Assembly: GCA_947648875.1 (NCBI GenBank)
Contig: CANSPM010000002.1
Span: 62,001-126,000 of the forward strand
Direction of reading: 5' to 3'
DNA length: 64,000 nt
Source: an uncultured Lachnospiraceae bacterium
GTDB taxonomy: Bacteria; Bacillota; Clostridia; Lachnospirales; Lachnospiraceae
The notes under the pieces were generated by a model. The model worked only from the letters and a program-made list of their open reading frames with translations, was not told where the DNA came from and ran no database searches. Positions 1 through 7,906 of this stretch are shown one piece after another. Position numbers and translations under genes: made by a program. The first letter of the stretch is position 1. Every line of letters starts with the position of its first letter.

Positions 1-1
1 G

Positions 2-793
2 GCGCTGAAAAATGTGTCCTTCAGCGTGGAGCAGGGGGAGTATGTGGCGATCATGGGGGAGTCGGGTTCCGGTAAGACTACCTTGCTGAATATCCTGGCG
101 GCGCTGGATAAGCCCACCGGGGGCAGCGTGACTTTGGGAGGCCAGGATCTGGGAAGGATCAAGGAATCGGCAGTGGCGGCTTTTCGCCGGGATAACCTGG
201 GGTTTGTGTTCCAGGATTTCAATCTGCTGGACACTTTTACGCTGGAGGACAATATCTACCTGCCCCTGGTGCTGGCGGGAAAGCGCCATGACGAAATGCG
301 GGCGCGGATTCAACCCATTGCGGAGCAGCTGGGCATTACGGAGCTGCTGAAAAAGTATCCCTACGAAGTTTCCGGCGGACAGAAGCAGCGGGCGGCGGTG
401 GCCAGGGCGCTGATCACTGGTCCCAAACTGGTGCTGGCGGACGAGCCCACCGGCGCGCTTGACTCCCGGGCCACGGACGAACTGCTGCGCCTGTTTGGGG
501 GGATTAATCAGACGGGGCAGACTATTTTGATGGTGACTCATTCGGTCAAGGCCGCCAGTCATGCGGGCCGGGTACTCTTTATCCGAGACGGCGAGGTGTT
601 CCATCAGATCTACAGGGGCAATGGCACCAACGAACAGCTGTACCAGAAGATATCGGATACCCTGACGCTACTGGCCACGCAGCCGGGGCGTGTAGGCGCT
701 CAACCGCAGGCCATGCAGGCGGGGAGGTCGGAGTCTTCTTCTCAGGCCGCTCAGGGGCAGCAGCATCCGGCCAGAGAGGAGGGGAGGATATGA
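2..793 (+). CDS. ABC transporter ATP-binding protein, BceA/MacB-like (5' partial)
   Basis: ATPase subunit that powers the FtsX-type permease encoded immediately downstream; together they resemble the BceAB peptide-antibiotic sensing and detoxification transporters. The reading frame is open to the left edge (residues ALKN precede the first possible GTG at 14), so the true start is outside the window. Visible motifs are Walker A GESGSGKTT, the Q-loop region FVFQDFNLL, the signature SGGQKQR and Walker B LVLADEPTGALD followed by the H-loop histidine in MVTHS. A long Gln/Ser/Ala-rich tail follows the ATPase core, which is unusual but probably unstructured. Its stop overlaps the permease start (ATGA), implying translational coupling. 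The substrate cannot be told from sequence; no two-component system of the BceRS type is visible on this side. Confidence 0.93.
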   Translation, partial: ALKNVSFSVEQGEYVAIMGESGSGKTTLLNILAALDKPTGGSVTLGGQDLGRIKESAVAAFRRDNLGFVFQDFNLLDTFTLEDNIYLPLVLAGKRHDEMRARIQPIAEQLGITELLKKYPYEVSGGQKQRAAVARALITGPKLVLADEPTGALDSRATDELLRLFGGINQTGQTILMVTHSVKAASHAGRVLFIRDGEVFHQIYRGNGTNEQLYQKISDTLTLLATQPGRVGAQPQAMQAGRSESSSQAAQGQQHPAREEGRI

Positions 794-2832
794 AGATCGG
801 TTTTTATCCCCGCCTGGCCTGGTCGGGCATCCGGAAAAACAGGGAATTGTATATTCCCTACCTGCTCACAGGCATGGGTATGATTATGATGTACTATATC
901 GTGAGCTATCTGTATACGGGTTCTCTGCTCAATTATGTCAGGGGGGGCTATGTAGTGGCAGTGTTTATGGGTTTGGGGCGCTTTGTGGTCGGCGCCTTCT
1001 CTGCCATTTTTCTGTTCTATACCCATTCCTTCCTGATCCGCAGGCGCAAGAGGGAGTTTGGACTGTACAGCATTTTGGGGATGAACAAGCTGAATCTGGC
1101 ACGGATCATGCTCTGGGAGAGCGTGATGGTGATCTGTATCAGCCTGGCATCCGGTTTGGTCTTTGGCATCCTTTTTTCTAAGCTGGCGGAACTGCTTATG
1201 AATTATATTTTGCAGGAGAACGTGAATTATTCCATGCGAATTAATCCGGAAAATGTGAGGCAGACCGTGATTCTGTATCTGGTTATTTATCTGCTGATTC
1301 TGGCGGTGACCCTTTGGCAGGTTCATGCGGCGGACCCCATACAGCTGCTGCGCAGTGAGAATGTGGGAGAGCGTCCTCCCAGGGCTAACTGGCCCATGGC
1401 GTTTGCCGGGGCCGTGCTCCTGGGTATCGCCTACTATCTGGCCGTCTCCATTAAAAATCCCATAGATGCCATGCTTTGGTTTTTCCTGGCGGTGCTGTTG
1501 GTGATCGGAGGAACGTATCTGCTGTTTATCGCGGGAAGCGTGGCCCTGTGCAGGCTGTTACAGAAGAATAAAAGATACTATTATAAGACCAATCATTTTG
1601 TGTCTGTGTCCTCCATGGTCTACCGCATGAAGCGAAACGGCGCGGGGCTGGCATCCATCTGCATTTTGTGTACCATGGTGTTGGTCATGCTGTCCTCTAC
1701 GGTGTGTCTGTACGGAGGCCAGGAGAACAGTCTGCGTTCCCGGTATCCCCGGAATATCATGACGGATAACCGGGCAGTCAGTTATGAGGATCTGCGGGAG
1801 GAGAATTGTGCTCCCATACGGGGGGCCATAGAGGAAGTGCTGGGCGCTCATGGGCAGACGGCTGTAGCCCAGGATGTTCTGGACTATTCCTATGTAGCGC
1901 TGGAAGGCATTCTTCTTGACGGCGTTTTGGGGACCGGCACATCCGCCGGGGAGAATCCGGGGGGCAGTTATCAGGATATGTGGCAGATATTTGTGATTTC
2001 TCTGGCGGACTATAACCGTCTGATGGGAACTGCGGAGACTTTGGGCCCAGGGCAGCTGCTGATGTGTACCAGCAAGATGTGGTTTCGACAGGACAGCATA
2101 CGGTTCGCGGGGACGGAGCAGGAGTGGCAAGTCAGGATGGTAAAGGGTTTTGTGGAAAACGGCGTGGACAGTATGCAGATTATTCCCTCCATGTTTCTGT
2201 TTGTGGAGGATGTGGAAAGTTTTATTCGGCCCATGACAGAATGGGAGGACTTTTATGGCAATCCGCTGCTGCAATACGACTGGATCTATGGCTTTGACCT
2301 GGACTGTTCCGTGGAGGAGCAGGGAACGATTTTTTATGAAATTCAGGGAAAACTGAGCCAGCAGCAAGGGGGGCTGCTGCGCTCCAGCGTAGAGTCCGTG
2401 GCGTTGAACAGGGATGGCTTCCGGGAGATGTACGGCGGACTGTTCTTTTTGGGGATTATGCTGAGTATCGTATTTGTTTTTGCCACCACGCTGATCATGT
2501 ACTACAAGCAGATCTCCGAGGGGTACGAGGACCAGAGCCGTTTTGAGATCCTGCAAAAGGTGGGCATGACCAGGAAAGAGGTCAGAAAGACCATCAACAG
2601 CCAGGTGATGACCGTGTTTTTTCTGCCCCTTCTGGTAGCCGGAATCCATCTGGGGTTTGCGTTTCCGTTTTTGTATAAAGGACTGATGCTGCTGAATTTC
2701 ACCAATTTGTGGATACTTGTACAGGTGGCGATACTGGCTTATCTGCTCTTCGGCGTGGGGTATGTGGTGGTGTACCGCATCACCTCCAAGGCTTACTATC
2801 ATCTGGTGGGCGGCGCAAAAAAGCGGGTATAG
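790..2832 (+). CDS. FtsX-type ABC transporter permease, BceB-like
   Basis: Membrane subunit of the ABC transporter whose ATPase overlaps it by 4 bases. The 680-residue length, a helix near residues 17-40, a cluster of helices in the first 250 residues, a large extracytoplasmic segment around residues 310-540 and three helices at the C-terminus match the BceB family (10 helices, one big external domain that binds peptide antibiotics or bactoprenol cycle intermediates). A GGGGAGGAT ribosome binding site precedes the ATG. The gene ends in front of the tRNA-Glu promoter with no clear terminator. Family membership is secure; the substrate is inferred only from the family. Confidence 0.9.
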   Translation: MKIGFYPRLAWSGIRKNRELYIPYLLTGMGMIMMYYIVSYLYTGSLLNYVRGGYVVAVFMGLGRFVVGAFSAIFLFYTHSFLIRRRKREFGLYSILGMNKLNLARIMLWESVMVICISLASGLVFGILFSKLAELLMNYILQENVNYSMRINPENVRQTVILYLVIYLLILAVTLWQVHAADPIQLLRSENVGERPPRANWPMAFAGAVLLGIAYYLAVSIKNPIDAMLWFFLAVLLVIGGTYLLFIAGSVALCRLLQKNKRYYYKTNHFVSVSSMVYRMKRNGAGLASICILCTMVLVMLSSTVCLYGGQENSLRSRYPRNIMTDNRAVSYEDLREENCAPIRGAIEEVLGAHGQTAVAQDVLDYSYVALEGILLDGVLGTGTSAGENPGGSYQDMWQIFVISLADYNRLMGTAETLGPGQLLMCTSKMWFRQDSIRFAGTEQEWQVRMVKGFVENGVDSMQIIPSMFLFVEDVESFIRPMTEWEDFYGNPLLQYDWIYGFDLDCSVEEQGTIFYEIQGKLSQQQGGLLRSSVESVALNRDGFREMYGGLFFLGIMLSIVFVFATTLIMYYKQISEGYEDQSRFEILQKVGMTRKEVRKTINSQVMTVFFLPLLVAGIHLGFAFPFLYKGLMLLNFTNLWILVQVAILAYLLFGVGYVVVYRITSKAYYHLVGGAKKRV

Positions 2833-2901
2833 CCAGAAAATGATAGAAAATTTCTGAAAAAAGAGGAAATTGTAGAATTTTTTAAAATTGCTAAAAAAAG
2901 G

Positions 2902-2930
2902 TTGCAATTTTCGTGGAAATATATTATAGT
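2902..2930 (+). promoter_or_regulatory. Sigma-A-type promoter for tRNA-Glu genes
   Basis: TTGCAA (2902-2907) and TATAGT (2925-2930) are separated by 17 bases and sit about 29 bases before the first tRNA-Glu. Confidence 0.6.
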
Positions 2931-2958
2931 AAACAAGTGCTACGGAAATAGCAACTGA

Positions 2959-3030
2959 GGCTGATTGGTCAAGCGGTCAAGACGCCGCCCTCTCACGGCG
3001 GAAACAGGGGTTCGATTCCCCTATCAGCTG
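2959..3030 (+). tRNA. tRNA-Glu (CTC), copy 1
   Basis: A 72-base cloverleaf. The acceptor arm GGCTGAT pairs with ATCAGCT with a G-U first pair, the anticodon stem CCGCC/GGCGG encloses the loop CTCTCAC with anticodon CTC, and the T arm is GGGG-TTCGATT-CCCC. CCA is not encoded. It is identical to a second copy 65 bases downstream. Confidence 0.95.
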
Positions 3031-3095
3031 CGCTTTGCCTGATATATGTATATAAATAGCAGGAGGCATTGTGATATTTTATCATTTATAAGTAT

Positions 3096-3167
3096 GGCTG
3101 ATTGGTCAAGCGGTCAAGACGCCGCCCTCTCACGGCGGAAACAGGGGTTCGATTCCCCTATCAGCTG
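3096..3167 (+). tRNA. tRNA-Glu (CTC), copy 2
   Basis: Exact tandem copy of the tRNA at 2959-3030, from GGCTGAT to the discriminator G, again without an encoded CCA. The 65-base spacer is AT-rich and contains no promoter-like pair that I can see, so the two are probably co-transcribed from the promoter at 2902. Confidence 0.95.
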
Positions 3168-3236
3168 TTGTTCGTGACAATAGAGTGCTTACAGTGTGAG
3201 GATTCTGTTGTTTTTAAAAGAACAGCCCAACCCGGA

Positions 3237-3271
3237 AAATGTCGGAAACATATGTTTCAGGCATTTTTTTT
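3237..3271 (+). terminator. Rho-independent terminator of the tRNA-Glu unit
   Basis: Outer stem AAATGTC/GGCATTT and inner perfect palindrome GAAACATATGTTTC, followed by a T run. Confidence 0.7.
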
Positions 3272-3308
3272 GTGTAAAAAGAACAGAGCGAGAGGGACAG
3301 AAAAAGGA

Positions 3309-3361
3309 TTGACAGGAGATGTCTAATGCGTTAGACTTATAATGGGTCTAATGCATTAGAT
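3309..3361 (+). promoter_or_regulatory. Promoter with two BlaI-type operators
   Basis: TTGACA (3309-3314) and TAGACT (3332-3337) are 17 bases apart. Operator 1, GTCTAATGCGTTAGAC (3321-3336), covers the spacer and -10 region. Operator 2, TCTAATGCATTAGA (3347-3360), is a perfect 14-base palindrome over the expected start of transcription. Both precede the blaI-like gene, so the repressor probably controls its own operon; a second TATAAT (3338-3343) lies between the operators. Confidence 0.75.
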
Positions 3362-3390
3362 TTAACGAAACCGAACGGTTGGAGGGGAAC

Positions 3391-3750
3391 ATGGATACGC
3401 CTAAAATATTTGAGAGTGAGTATCGTTTCTGCGAGATTCTTTGGGAAAATGAACCCATTGGCAGCGGAGATCTGGTGGATCTCTGCGCGCGGCGCCTGGG
3501 GTGGAAAAAGTCTACCACTTATACGGTGATCAAGAGGCTGTCACAACGGGGAGTAGTCAAATCGGAGAAAACCGTGGTGACATCCCTGATCTCCAGAGAG
3601 CAGGTGCAGGAGGCGGAGAGTCAGGAGATTGTTGCCAGAAGCTTTTCGGGATCGCTGCCTCAGTTTGTGGCGGCTTTTACCAGAGGGAGGAAGCTACGGC
3701 CCGAGGAGGCGGAGGAGATACGGAAATTGATTGAGAATTACCGGGATTGA
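3391..3750 (+). CDS. BlaI/MecI-family transcriptional repressor
   Basis: Winged-helix repressor of about 119 residues, the usual BlaI/MecI size. The N-terminal half (residues about 5-75) has the family pattern: the EILWENEP helix, the GWKKSTTYTVIKRL recognition helix and a wing ending in SEKTVVTSLI; the C-terminal half is the dimerisation and protease-cleavage region. I chose ATG 3391 because GGAGGGG lies just upstream; an in-frame TTG at 3379 is inside that ribosome binding site. The gene sits behind two palindromic operators and ahead of an M56 metalloprotease, the classic sensor-repressor pair. In known systems the protease cleaves the repressor on signal. No beta-lactamase or PBP2a gene is adjacent, so the regulated target is unknown. 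Confidence 0.92.
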   Translation: MDTPKIFESEYRFCEILWENEPIGSGDLVDLCARRLGWKKSTTYTVIKRLSQRGVVKSEKTVVTSLISREQVQEAESQEIVARSFSGSLPQFVAAFTRGRKLRPEEAEEIRKLIENYRD

Positions 3751-3795
3751 TGCCGGAATGTGCCTGCCTGGAAAAGCCGGGGGAGAGGAGTCATT

Positions 3796-5130
3796 TTGGA
3801 ACCTATTTTTCTGAAAATACTGGAGATGAGCATAACGGGCTCCGCCTGCATATTGTCTGTACTGGCGCTGCGTATGTTTTTGAGAAGGAAGCCAAGAAGT
3901 TTTTCCTATGTGCTGTGGGCAGTGGTATTCCTGCGGCTTCTATGTCCTTTTGCCCTGCAAAGCCGTTATTTTGGTCTGGATGTGGGAAACATGGAACGGA
4001 CGCTGGAGACGGCGGCCTATGAACAGGAACTGATTCAGTACCAGCTGTTGGTGCATAAGGACGGATCGGTGGAGGCTCTGGCCAGCAGGAATGTGCCGGG
4101 AACGCCTGTAGCATCCCTTTTCCCGCTGGACGGTCAGCGTGTGTGGGGGGAGGCATGGGGAACGGACAGGGACTTTGGAGCGTATTCGAGTCAGAGGGAT
4201 GGTGGGCGTTACAGCCGAAGTGCCGTGCGGCGTCTGGAGCGCGGCTGGGTCAGCGCAGGCAGTTTGATCTGGACGGCAGGTTTGACCGTACTGCTTGGAT
4301 ACAGCCTGATCTCCTACATCCTGCTGCGTAGACGGCTTGTACAGGCTGTACAGGTACAGAAGGATGTATATGAGAGTGACCGGATCAACACTCCTTTTCT
4401 GCTGGGGATTTTGGACCCCAGAATCTATCTGCCTCCGGGATTGTCTCAGGAGGAACGGGCTTTTGTGCTTGCCCATGAACTGGTGCATTTAAAACGGGGG
4501 GACTATCTGGTAAAGATGGTTACCTGGTTTGCTCTCTCTTTGCACTGGTTTAATCCCCTGGTATGGCTGGCCTACGGTCTCATGGCGCGTGACATGGAGA
4601 TGTCCTGTGACGAGCGCGTGATCAGCAGGTTGGGAGAGGGCTGCAAGAAGGCCTATTCCCGGGCGCTGCTCACGATTTCCGGCATTTCCGGCGAAAATGA
4701 GGGAACACATTCGCCAGTATCGGCACCGCTGGGTTTCGGGGAGAACGATATCGGCAGCCGTGTTAAGAACATTCTGGCCTACCGGGGTGTGAAATTGGGA
4801 ACAGGAGTGGCGCTGGGACTGATATTGGCGTTGTTGGGACTGATACTATTGACGGACTGGCGCGCGCAGGGGGGCGCGCGGACGGAATCTGTTGTCGGTG
4901 TGGATGTATCTTCGGGAAAGCAACAGGACAACGGAATGTTTGAGACGTTGGAAGAGGTGGAACTGCCTGTAGACAGCAGTCCGCCTGGAGATCACGCGCA
5001 ATTGCGCACGGAAAGCGGTCAGGCTGTGGGGACGGACCGGTCAGAGGGCGGAGGGCATTATCTCATTGACGGAGAGCAGGAAGCTCTGGAGGAGAGAACT
5101 CTGGACCCGGCGGACGGCGCTTCCCCTTGA
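3796..5130 (+). CDS. M56-family membrane metallopeptidase, BlaR1/MecR1-like, without penicillin sensor domain
   Basis: Signal-transducing membrane zinc protease, partner of the BlaI-like repressor. The peptidase signature AHELVHLKRGD gives zinc ligands H227 and H231 with catalytic E228, and the downstream EMSCDERV motif carries the third ligand region. Helices are visible near the N-terminus, around residues 155-180, near the active site and at about residues 330-355. After the last helix only about 90 residues remain, polar and acidic, whereas BlaR1 carries a roughly 250-residue penicillin-binding domain there. The start is TTG 3796, behind GGAGAGGAG; a GTG at 3760 is possible but has no ribosome binding site. 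The signal it senses is therefore unlikely to be a beta-lactam bound as in BlaR1. Confidence 0.88.
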   Translation: MEPIFLKILEMSITGSACILSVLALRMFLRRKPRSFSYVLWAVVFLRLLCPFALQSRYFGLDVGNMERTLETAAYEQELIQYQLLVHKDGSVEALASRNVPGTPVASLFPLDGQRVWGEAWGTDRDFGAYSSQRDGGRYSRSAVRRLERGWVSAGSLIWTAGLTVLLGYSLISYILLRRRLVQAVQVQKDVYESDRINTPFLLGILDPRIYLPPGLSQEERAFVLAHELVHLKRGDYLVKMVTWFALSLHWFNPLVWLAYGLMARDMEMSCDERVISRLGEGCKKAYSRALLTISGISGENEGTHSPVSAPLGFGENDIGSRVKNILAYRGVKLGTGVALGLILALLGLILLTDWRAQGGARTESVVGVDVSSGKQQDNGMFETLEEVELPVDSSPPGDHAQLRTESGQAVGTDRSEGGGHYLIDGEQEALEERTLDPADGASP

Positions 5131-5161
5131 CAATTTGAGCGGATTGCGATATTATTATGTC

Positions 5162-5419
5162 CTATGAGGAAGGAGACTGGGAATTATCCTGATTCTGAAA
5201 GAATTCCAGGCATGCCTGAAGCTGGCGCATTATTTTTTCGTCCTCCCTGTGAACCCGGTCCAAATAGGCGGTGGTGCGCCGTTCAATCTGCTCCTTTGTG
5301 TGAGTCATAAACCAGAGCGGACGAGCGACGGGCTTGTAAAAGAGTAAATCCCGGTTCATCCAGTGGTAATGATAATATGTCTGAATTTTTCGCCATAGGC
5401 TGATGCGTTCTTTCTCCAT
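5162..5419 (-). CDS. Small conserved-looking hypothetical protein
   Basis: An 85-residue basic and aromatic-rich protein that I do not recognise. It starts with MEKERISLWRK behind a good GAAAGGA ribosome binding site, has a YYHYH segment near residue 16, and an amphipathic, probably coiled helix over residues 40-75. No signal peptide or membrane segment is evident. It is transcribed divergently from the fucose synthase gene and converges with the M56 gene. The ribosome binding site and the lack of any competing frame support it as a real gene; function unknown. Confidence 0.6.
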   Translation of the reverse strand: MEKERISLWRKIQTYYHYHWMNRDLLFYKPVARPLWFMTHTKEQIERRTTAYLDRVHREDEKIMRQLQACLEFFQNQDNSQSPSS

Positions 5420-5575
5420 AAGTGCGCGTCCTTTCTCAATATGGTTTTAGCTATGATGTATTGTAGAATGTACGAAATGGTACACAACCAATATGCTACT
5501 GCACAATTATAACCTGATTGCCAGAAAACTGCAATAGTTTTTGGCTAAAATTATGAGAATGGAGTTGTTGCGGAT

Positions 5576-6520
5576 ATGATGGAGAAAACTGCGAAAATAT
5601 ATGTGGCGGGACACCGGGGAATGGTGGGGAGCGCTATCCTGCGGGAACTGGAAAGGCAGGGCTATGGCAATATTATTACCCGTACCCACCGGCAGCTGAA
5701 TCTGTGCAGCCAACAGGCTGTGGAGGACTTTTTTGCGGAGGAAAAGCCGGAATATGTGTTTCTGGCGGCGGCAAAAGTAGGGGGCATCATGGCCAATGAC
5801 AGCGCGTTGGCGGATTTCATGTATGACAATATGATGCTGGAGATGAATGTGATTCACAGCGCCTGGAAGTACGGCTGTAGAAAACTGGAATTTCTGGGGT
5901 CTTCCTGTATCTATCCCCGGCTGGCGCCTCAGCCCATGAAAGAGAGCTGTCTGCTCACCGGCGAGCTGGAGAAGACCAACGAAGCCTATGCCCTGGCCAA
6001 GATCTCCGGGCTGAAATACTGCGAGTTTTTGAACCGGCAGTACGGGACGGATTTTATCTCCGTGATGCCCACCAATCTGTACGGGCCCAATGACAATTAT
6101 CATCCCACTCACAGTCATGTGCTGCCCGCGCTGATCCGGCGCTTCCATGAGGCGAAGGAACAGGGACTTCCCTATGTGACCTGCTGGGGGGACGGCAGCG
6201 CTCTGCGAGAGTTTCTCTATGTGGATGACCTGGCTGAACTGTGCGTGTTTTTGATGAATCATTACAGCGGCAATGAGACGGTGAACGGCGGGACGGGCAG
6301 AGAACTGAGTGTCCGGGAGCTTGCGCGGATCGTGGCAGGGGTGATCGGCTATGAGGGAGAGATTCGTTGGGATGTCAGCAAGCCCAACGGAACGCCCAGA
6401 AAACTTCTGGATGTGAGCAAGGCCAGAGAGCTGGGGTGGCAGTACCATACGGAATTGGAGGAGGGAATCCGGCTGGCGTATGATGATTTTTTGCATAATC
6501 CCATGCGGGCGGAGCGGTGA
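5576..6520 (+). CDS. fcl: GDP-L-fucose synthase
   Basis: Short-chain dehydrogenase/reductase that epimerises and reduces GDP-4-keto-6-deoxymannose to GDP-L-fucose with NADPH, supplying fucose for surface glycans. The N-terminal nucleotide-binding motif GHRGMVGSA and the catalytic YALAK (Y138, K142) are intact, as are the family signatures LGSSCIYPR and PTNLYGPNDNYHP. The length of 314 residues matches the family. Start at ATG 5576; ATG 5579 is a possible alternative. The usual partner GDP-mannose 4,6-dehydratase (gmd) is not adjacent, so the substrate must come from a distant gene. A bidirectional hairpin terminator follows. Confidence 0.95.
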   Translation: MMEKTAKIYVAGHRGMVGSAILRELERQGYGNIITRTHRQLNLCSQQAVEDFFAEEKPEYVFLAAAKVGGIMANDSALADFMYDNMMLEMNVIHSAWKYGCRKLEFLGSSCIYPRLAPQPMKESCLLTGELEKTNEAYALAKISGLKYCEFLNRQYGTDFISVMPTNLYGPNDNYHPTHSHVLPALIRRFHEAKEQGLPYVTCWGDGSALREFLYVDDLAELCVFLMNHYSGNETVNGGTGRELSVRELARIVAGVIGYEGEIRWDVSKPNGTPRKLLDVSKARELGWQYHTELEEGIRLAYDDFLHNPMRAER

Positions 6521-6533
6521 GCCGCTGTGTAAA

Positions 6534-6577
6534 GACAAAAAGAGGAGTCTGGCATAATCCATACTCCTCTTTTTGTC
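6534..6577. terminator. Bidirectional terminator between fcl and the XRE gene
   Basis: A 15-base perfect stem, GACAAAAAGAGGAGT with ACTCCTCTTTTTGTC, and a 14-base loop. It has A and T tracts on both sides, so it can end the two convergent genes. Confidence 0.85.
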
Positions 6578-6600
6578 ACATAATTTATGATATCTAAAAT

Positions 6601-7071
6601 CTAGACAGACGAATCGTCCGGAACCTCTTTCCAATCTTCCGCTCCCATATCCTCACTCCCGGGCTCCCCATCGGGAGATTCGAAAGCAAGTGATTCCGGC
6701 CCCGGGCCGGAGAGGGACGGCAGGCTGGCACCGTCACACGCCGACAGCATGGTGAGGTATTTGACTAAGTCTCTGCGGCCTTCCGAAGACAATTCCAGAA
6801 TGGCGTTCATGATATCTCCGGTGGTATACTGGTCGATCAGTTTCTGCTCCAGGGCGTCGACGGGAGATATGTAATCCGTTCGGCTTAACAGGTAATCGGC
6901 CGATACGTGGAAATAGCTGGCAAGTTTGCTCAGTGTCTTTAAATCAGGGGAATGGATGCCGTTTTCGTAATTGGATATGGTGCCCACCGAAACGTGCAGA
7001 TATAAGGCCAGCTGTTTCTGGTAGATTCCCCGCGCTACCCGCAGGCGGTACAGTTTTTCTCCGAAGTCCAT
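6601..7071 (-). CDS. XRE-family helix-turn-helix transcriptional regulator
   Basis: A 156-residue cytoplasmic DNA-binding protein. Residues about 1-62 form a lambda-repressor-like HTH: LRVARGIYQKQLALYL, then the VGTISNYENG recognition helix, then LSKLASYFHVSADYLL, a common Clostridia pattern. The rest is a helical segment (residues 70-110) and a disordered Pro/Gly/acidic tail. A weak ribosome binding site (AGGAGAAAG) precedes the start. It converges with fcl and is divergent from the rimP operon. No operator could be assigned and no target gene is evident; a stand-alone regulator is most likely. Confidence 0.88.
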   Translation of the reverse strand: MDFGEKLYRLRVARGIYQKQLALYLHVSVGTISNYENGIHSPDLKTLSKLASYFHVSADYLLSRTDYISPVDALEQKLIDQYTTGDIMNAILELSSEGRRDLVKYLTMLSACDGASLPSLSGPGPESLAFESPDGEPGSEDMGAEDWKEVPDDSSV

Positions 7072-7168
7072 AGTCTTTCTCCTGCTCTTTAGAAGTTTTT
7101 ATAATGTAATATATTGTAACGCATTTCTTGGAAAGTGAAATAGCATTATAGGGTTTGGGTAAATTTTC

Positions 7169-7187
7169 ATTTTATGAAACATAAAAT
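7169..7187. other. Short palindromic hairpin in the XRE-rimP intergenic region
   Basis: ATTTTATG-AAA-CATAAAAT is a perfect 8-base inverted repeat in a 329-base divergent region (7072-7400). It could be a binding site for the divergent XRE regulator, but nothing else supports that. Confidence 0.35.
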
Positions 7188-7285
7188 TAAGATTAGATAA
7201 AGTTTGTAACGGGGGCAGGGGGAGGAAACGGGGTGGAAGAAGCCCACAAAGCGCGTAAAATCAAGGAATTTTTTGCAAAAGTGTA

Positions 7286-7314
7286 TTGACAAGCATCGTG
7301 CAAAGGCATATACT
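7286..7314 (+). promoter_or_regulatory. Promoter of the rimP-nusA-infB operon
   Basis: Consensus TTGACA (7286-7291), a 17-base spacer and TATACT (7309-7314). It lies about 87 bases before rimP. Confidence 0.8.
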
Positions 7315-7319
7315 GAGGA

Positions 7320-7400
7320 AGAATTGAAGATTGTTAATGAGAGTGAGAGTGGTTGCAAGCCACTCTTTCTTGATGTTATAGCCAAAGGAAAGAGGTAAAA
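7320..7400 (+). ncRNA. rimP-leader-like 5' UTR element
   Basis: The transcribed leader of rimP holds the hairpin GAGTGG-TTGCAAG-CCACTC (7347-7365) followed by a short T-rich run. This resembles the rimP-leader RNA family found before rimP-nusA operons in Firmicutes. The assignment is from memory of the family pattern; a covariance-model search would decide it. Confidence 0.55.
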
Positions 7401-7865
7401 ATGTCAAAGAGAGAGGATTACGAAACCAGGACAGAGGTGCTGCTACAGCCCATAGCAGCGGCCCAGGGGGTGGAGATCTATGATGTGGAGTATGTCAAGG
7501 AGGGCAGCGACTATTATCTGCGCGCCTATATTGACAAGACGCAGGGAGTCAGCATCGTGGATTGCGAAAATGTGAGCAGGGCGCTGTCCGATGCGCTGGA
7601 CCGGGAAGATTTTATTCCGGATGCTTATATCCTGGAGGTGAGCAGTCCGGGATTGGGGCGTACACTTAAGAAAGACAGACATTTGGCGCACAGCGTCGGC
7701 CAGGAGGTGGAGATCAAATTGTATAAGCCCCTGGAGGGGGTTAAGGAGTTTTCCGGCGCGCTGAAATCCTTTGACGCAGACAGTATTGTAATCACGGAGG
7801 AGGCAGGGGACCGCGCTTTTGCGAGAAATGATATAGCGGTGATTCGATTGGCGCTTGACTTATAA
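7401..7865 (+). CDS. rimP: Ribosome maturation factor RimP
   Basis: Cytoplasmic factor for 30S subunit maturation, first gene of a long translation operon. At 154 residues it has normal RimP length. The N-terminal domain carries GVEIYDVEYVKEGSDYYLRAYID, reproduced here only as the pattern VEYVKEG...LRAYID, then the conserved DCENVSRALSDALD and LEVSSPGLGRTLK motifs; the C-terminal SH3-like domain follows (about residues 80-154). A GGAAAGAGG ribosome binding site precedes ATG 7401. The leader upstream contains a rimP-leader-like hairpin. Confidence 0.96.
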   Translation: MSKREDYETRTEVLLQPIAAAQGVEIYDVEYVKEGSDYYLRAYIDKTQGVSIVDCENVSRALSDALDREDFIPDAYILEVSSPGLGRTLKKDRHLAHSVGQEVEIKLYKPLEGVKEFSGALKSFDADSIVITEEAGDRAFARNDIAVIRLALDL

Positions 7866-7906
7866 CAGGGATTGCCCAGGGGGGCAGAATGGAGGAAAAG
7901 TAGAAA

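Noticed and set aside
1558-2907. Long minus-strand frame (449 codons) opposite the permease gene
   Set aside because: A shadow of the permease reading frame; His/Gln-rich composition and no family motif.
3102-3326. Open frame of 74 codons across the second tRNA-Glu
   Set aside because: It reads through the tRNA and its terminator; no gene-like features.
3338-3343. Perfect TATAAT as the -10 of the blaI promoter
   Set aside because: It is 23 bases from TTGACA; TAGACT at 3332-3337 has the proper 17-base spacing.
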